A program made the position numbers and the translations under genes. A stretch of 64,000 bases of DNA, taken from Nilaparvata lugens (lineage: Eukaryota; Arthropoda; Insecta; Hemiptera; Delphacidae). A model generated the notes under the pieces. The model had not been told where the DNA came from. It searched no databases and saw only the letters and a list, made by a program, of their open reading frames with translations. Of the stretch, positions 62,428-64,000 are shown in pieces. The number at the start of each line of letters is the position of its first letter. Within the stretch, counting starts at the first letter, position 1. The stretch spans positions 21,659,432-21,723,431 of the forward strand of contig NC_052505.1 of NCBI RefSeq assembly GCF_014356525.2, given 5' to 3'.

Positions 62428-62559
62428 GTCAGTACTATTTGGTTTTTTTAATGTACAAACATATTCTGTCAAACTTCAAAATTAATAATAAAGAGCTTCG
62501 TATTAATGTAGTTCAGCTATTTGTACAATCTCATCCTTAACATATCACCCCAGCACACA

Positions 62560-62890
62560 TTGCTAGCTCTACCCTGAAGCTTCCCGATCAGAGACGTTTC
62601 AGAATAATCAAACTTGTTAGAGATACTTCAAAATATGGCAATCCCAACTATTTCAAAAATGATTTTAAATTTGTTTCCGATGGTAGGAGGATAGATGCTT
62701 CCCATACTAGAACTGGTGCAAATACTCTCAGGATACCTAATCATCGAACTCCAAATCGTTCCTTGTCAGTGCTTGTCGTGAATGGAATAAACTTCCCAAC
62801 TCTATTAGATGCATTGAGAGCCGAGCGGGCTTTATCCTGTCTTTGAAAAAGTATCTTATAGAGAAAATGACTGAGTCTGTCCAACCCTAG
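62560..62890 (+). pseudogene. LINE pol C-terminal relic
   Basis: Two frames read RIDASHTRTGANTLRIPNHR and, after a shift, SFLVSACREWNKLPNSIRCI ending at a stop near 62889. HTRTxxNxLRIPxHRT...REWNxLP is the usual tail of CR1/Jockey-like pol proteins. No splice sites for the host gene were found in it. Confidence 0.72.
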
Positions 62891-62897
62891 AGCACCG

Positions 62898-64000
62898 CAT
62901 GACAAATATTCTAATCTCTCTTCCTTTCCATTCTTCATCCCATTCATTCATCCATTTTCCACATCCAATCTCCATTCTACATAATACATACGGTATTCAT
63001 CTTCCCAAAAGAATGCAATGTTGAACCTTTTTTAGCAGAGCTTTTCATGAAAAACAACCATAATCTTGACGAAAATGAATTTTTTTTATTAATAATTGTA
63101 TTTGATGAAATTGATACTTATCTCATAATAAGCCTGTTGTCTTCTCCCAATCATATTATATTATTATTGTAATTATGATTTGTGATTGTCAATGAAATAA
63201 ATAAATATATGAATCCGTCCCTTCAAAACATCTACATCTATCTCATAGATGACAAATATTCTAATCTATCTTCCTTTCCATTCTTCATCCCATTCATTCA
63301 TCCATTTTCCACATCCCATCTCCATTCTACATAATACATACGGTATTTATCTTCCCATCTCAAGATTTTCTGTTCTTTAGTATTGTACATTGTTAATATT
63401 GCCCAATCAATTTCTGAAATTTTAATTGAATCTCACCCTATAACATTTGTTTCATTTATCTAATTTCAATAATTAATGCAATATTGTATTCACTATCATT
63501 CATTCATTCATCCCATAAATTCTAAGATTCAAATCAACAAGTTTTCAACTTATGAAGTAGAGTTTCTTATTTGAACATTACTTCGAGTTATATTCCCAAC
63601 AGCTCTTATTCATCACAACCCGGTCGTGTGTTCATGAGAAAAATATTTTATATCCTTCTAAAAGAATCGACAATTATTTGTTGAAACACCGCCGATTTAT
63701 GAAGTTACATCACATTATTTATTATATTATCGTTTTTCTAATTGCATTCTATATTTATTCTCATTGATTAATTATTTATACTCTGTGAAATTCGTTGAAT
63801 AACTAGCATTATCGTCATTTAATGTAAATTAGTGTGTAAGCCAGTAAATATTGTAACTTACATAAATAAATAAATATTATGAATCCGTCCCTTCAAAACA
63901 TCTACATCTATCTCATAGATGACAAATATTCTAATCTCCCTTCCTTTCCATTCTTCATCCCATTCATTCATCCATTTTCCACATCCCATCTCCATTCTAC
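62898..64000 (+). repeat. LINE 3' UTR with three direct repeats, runs off the window
   Basis: GACAAATATTCTAATCT, CCATTCTTCATCCCATTCAT and CCATTTTCCACATCC occur at 62898, 63248 and 63919. The LINE tail phrase CTGTTGTCTTCTCCCAATCA is at 63131 and AATAAATAAATAT at 63197 and 63864. The same 3' UTR appears at least twice in tandem, each ending in an AATAAAT run. Confidence 0.7.

Noticed and set aside
62428..64000. Another HSD17B4 exon in the last 1.5 kb
   Set aside because: No segment encodes the expected hydratase end or SCP2 text. The only coding similarity is to a LINE pol tail.

Overview
The window is a piece of a large, repeat-rich insect nuclear genome. The repeat types and AT-rich introns suggest a hemipteran, possibly a planthopper-like one, but species is not proven here. 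It holds most of one host gene on the + strand: peroxisomal multifunctional enzyme type 2 (MFE-2, HSD17B4 / 17-beta-hydroxysteroid dehydrogenase 4), spread over about 62 kb. Fourteen coding exons are visible from the start codon (67) to 62427. They join in frame at every splice phase and give 585 codons. The gene runs off the right edge, so the last part of the hydratase domain and any SCP2-like domain or peroxisomal targeting tail lie outside. An acceptor-like site just before the start codon suggests a 5' untranslated exon to the left.

The protein has two parts. Exons 1-7 encode the short-chain dehydrogenase, (3R)-hydroxyacyl-CoA dehydrogenase. It has TGxxxGxG at 15-22, NNAG at 98-101 and a Ser151/Tyr164/Lys168 triad. 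Exons 9-14 encode the 2-enoyl-CoA hydratase 2 (hot-dog) part, with the GDxNPLH signature at 495-501. Both act in peroxisomal beta-oxidation of very-long-chain and branched acyl-CoAs.

Almost everything else is mobile DNA sitting in introns. Intron 1 (125-2446) has a foldback and a three-level nest of elements. Intron 2 has a Helitron-like element, a Tc1/mariner-class transposase relic, several MITEs and a LINE tail. Introns 3 and 4 have a 1 kb tandem duplication that copies part of exon 4, an 18-copy 92-bp minisatellite, a 3 kb MITE composite, and a small LTR element with identical LTRs. Intron 5 has an inverted structure containing copies of the end of exon 5. Introns 6-9 have foldback MITEs and a palindromic Tc1/mariner-like composite carrying a 128-bp perfect palindrome. 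Intron 9 has two LINE reverse-transcriptase relics. Intron 10 has a 57/100-bp tandem array. Intron 11 has a TIR element enclosing two LINE fragments. A 2.5 kb tandem duplication carries a second complete exon 12. Intron 13 has old copies of the end of exon 13 and a 2.65 kb hAT-type element with a kilobase-scale internal hairpin.

The main biological theme is one conserved metabolic gene with four of its exons (4, 5, 12, 13) partly or wholly duplicated inside its own introns. Two duplications are nearly identical copies, so they are either very recent or assembly artefacts; two are old and broken. I saw no other host gene, no true tRNA or rRNA gene and no CRISPR array.
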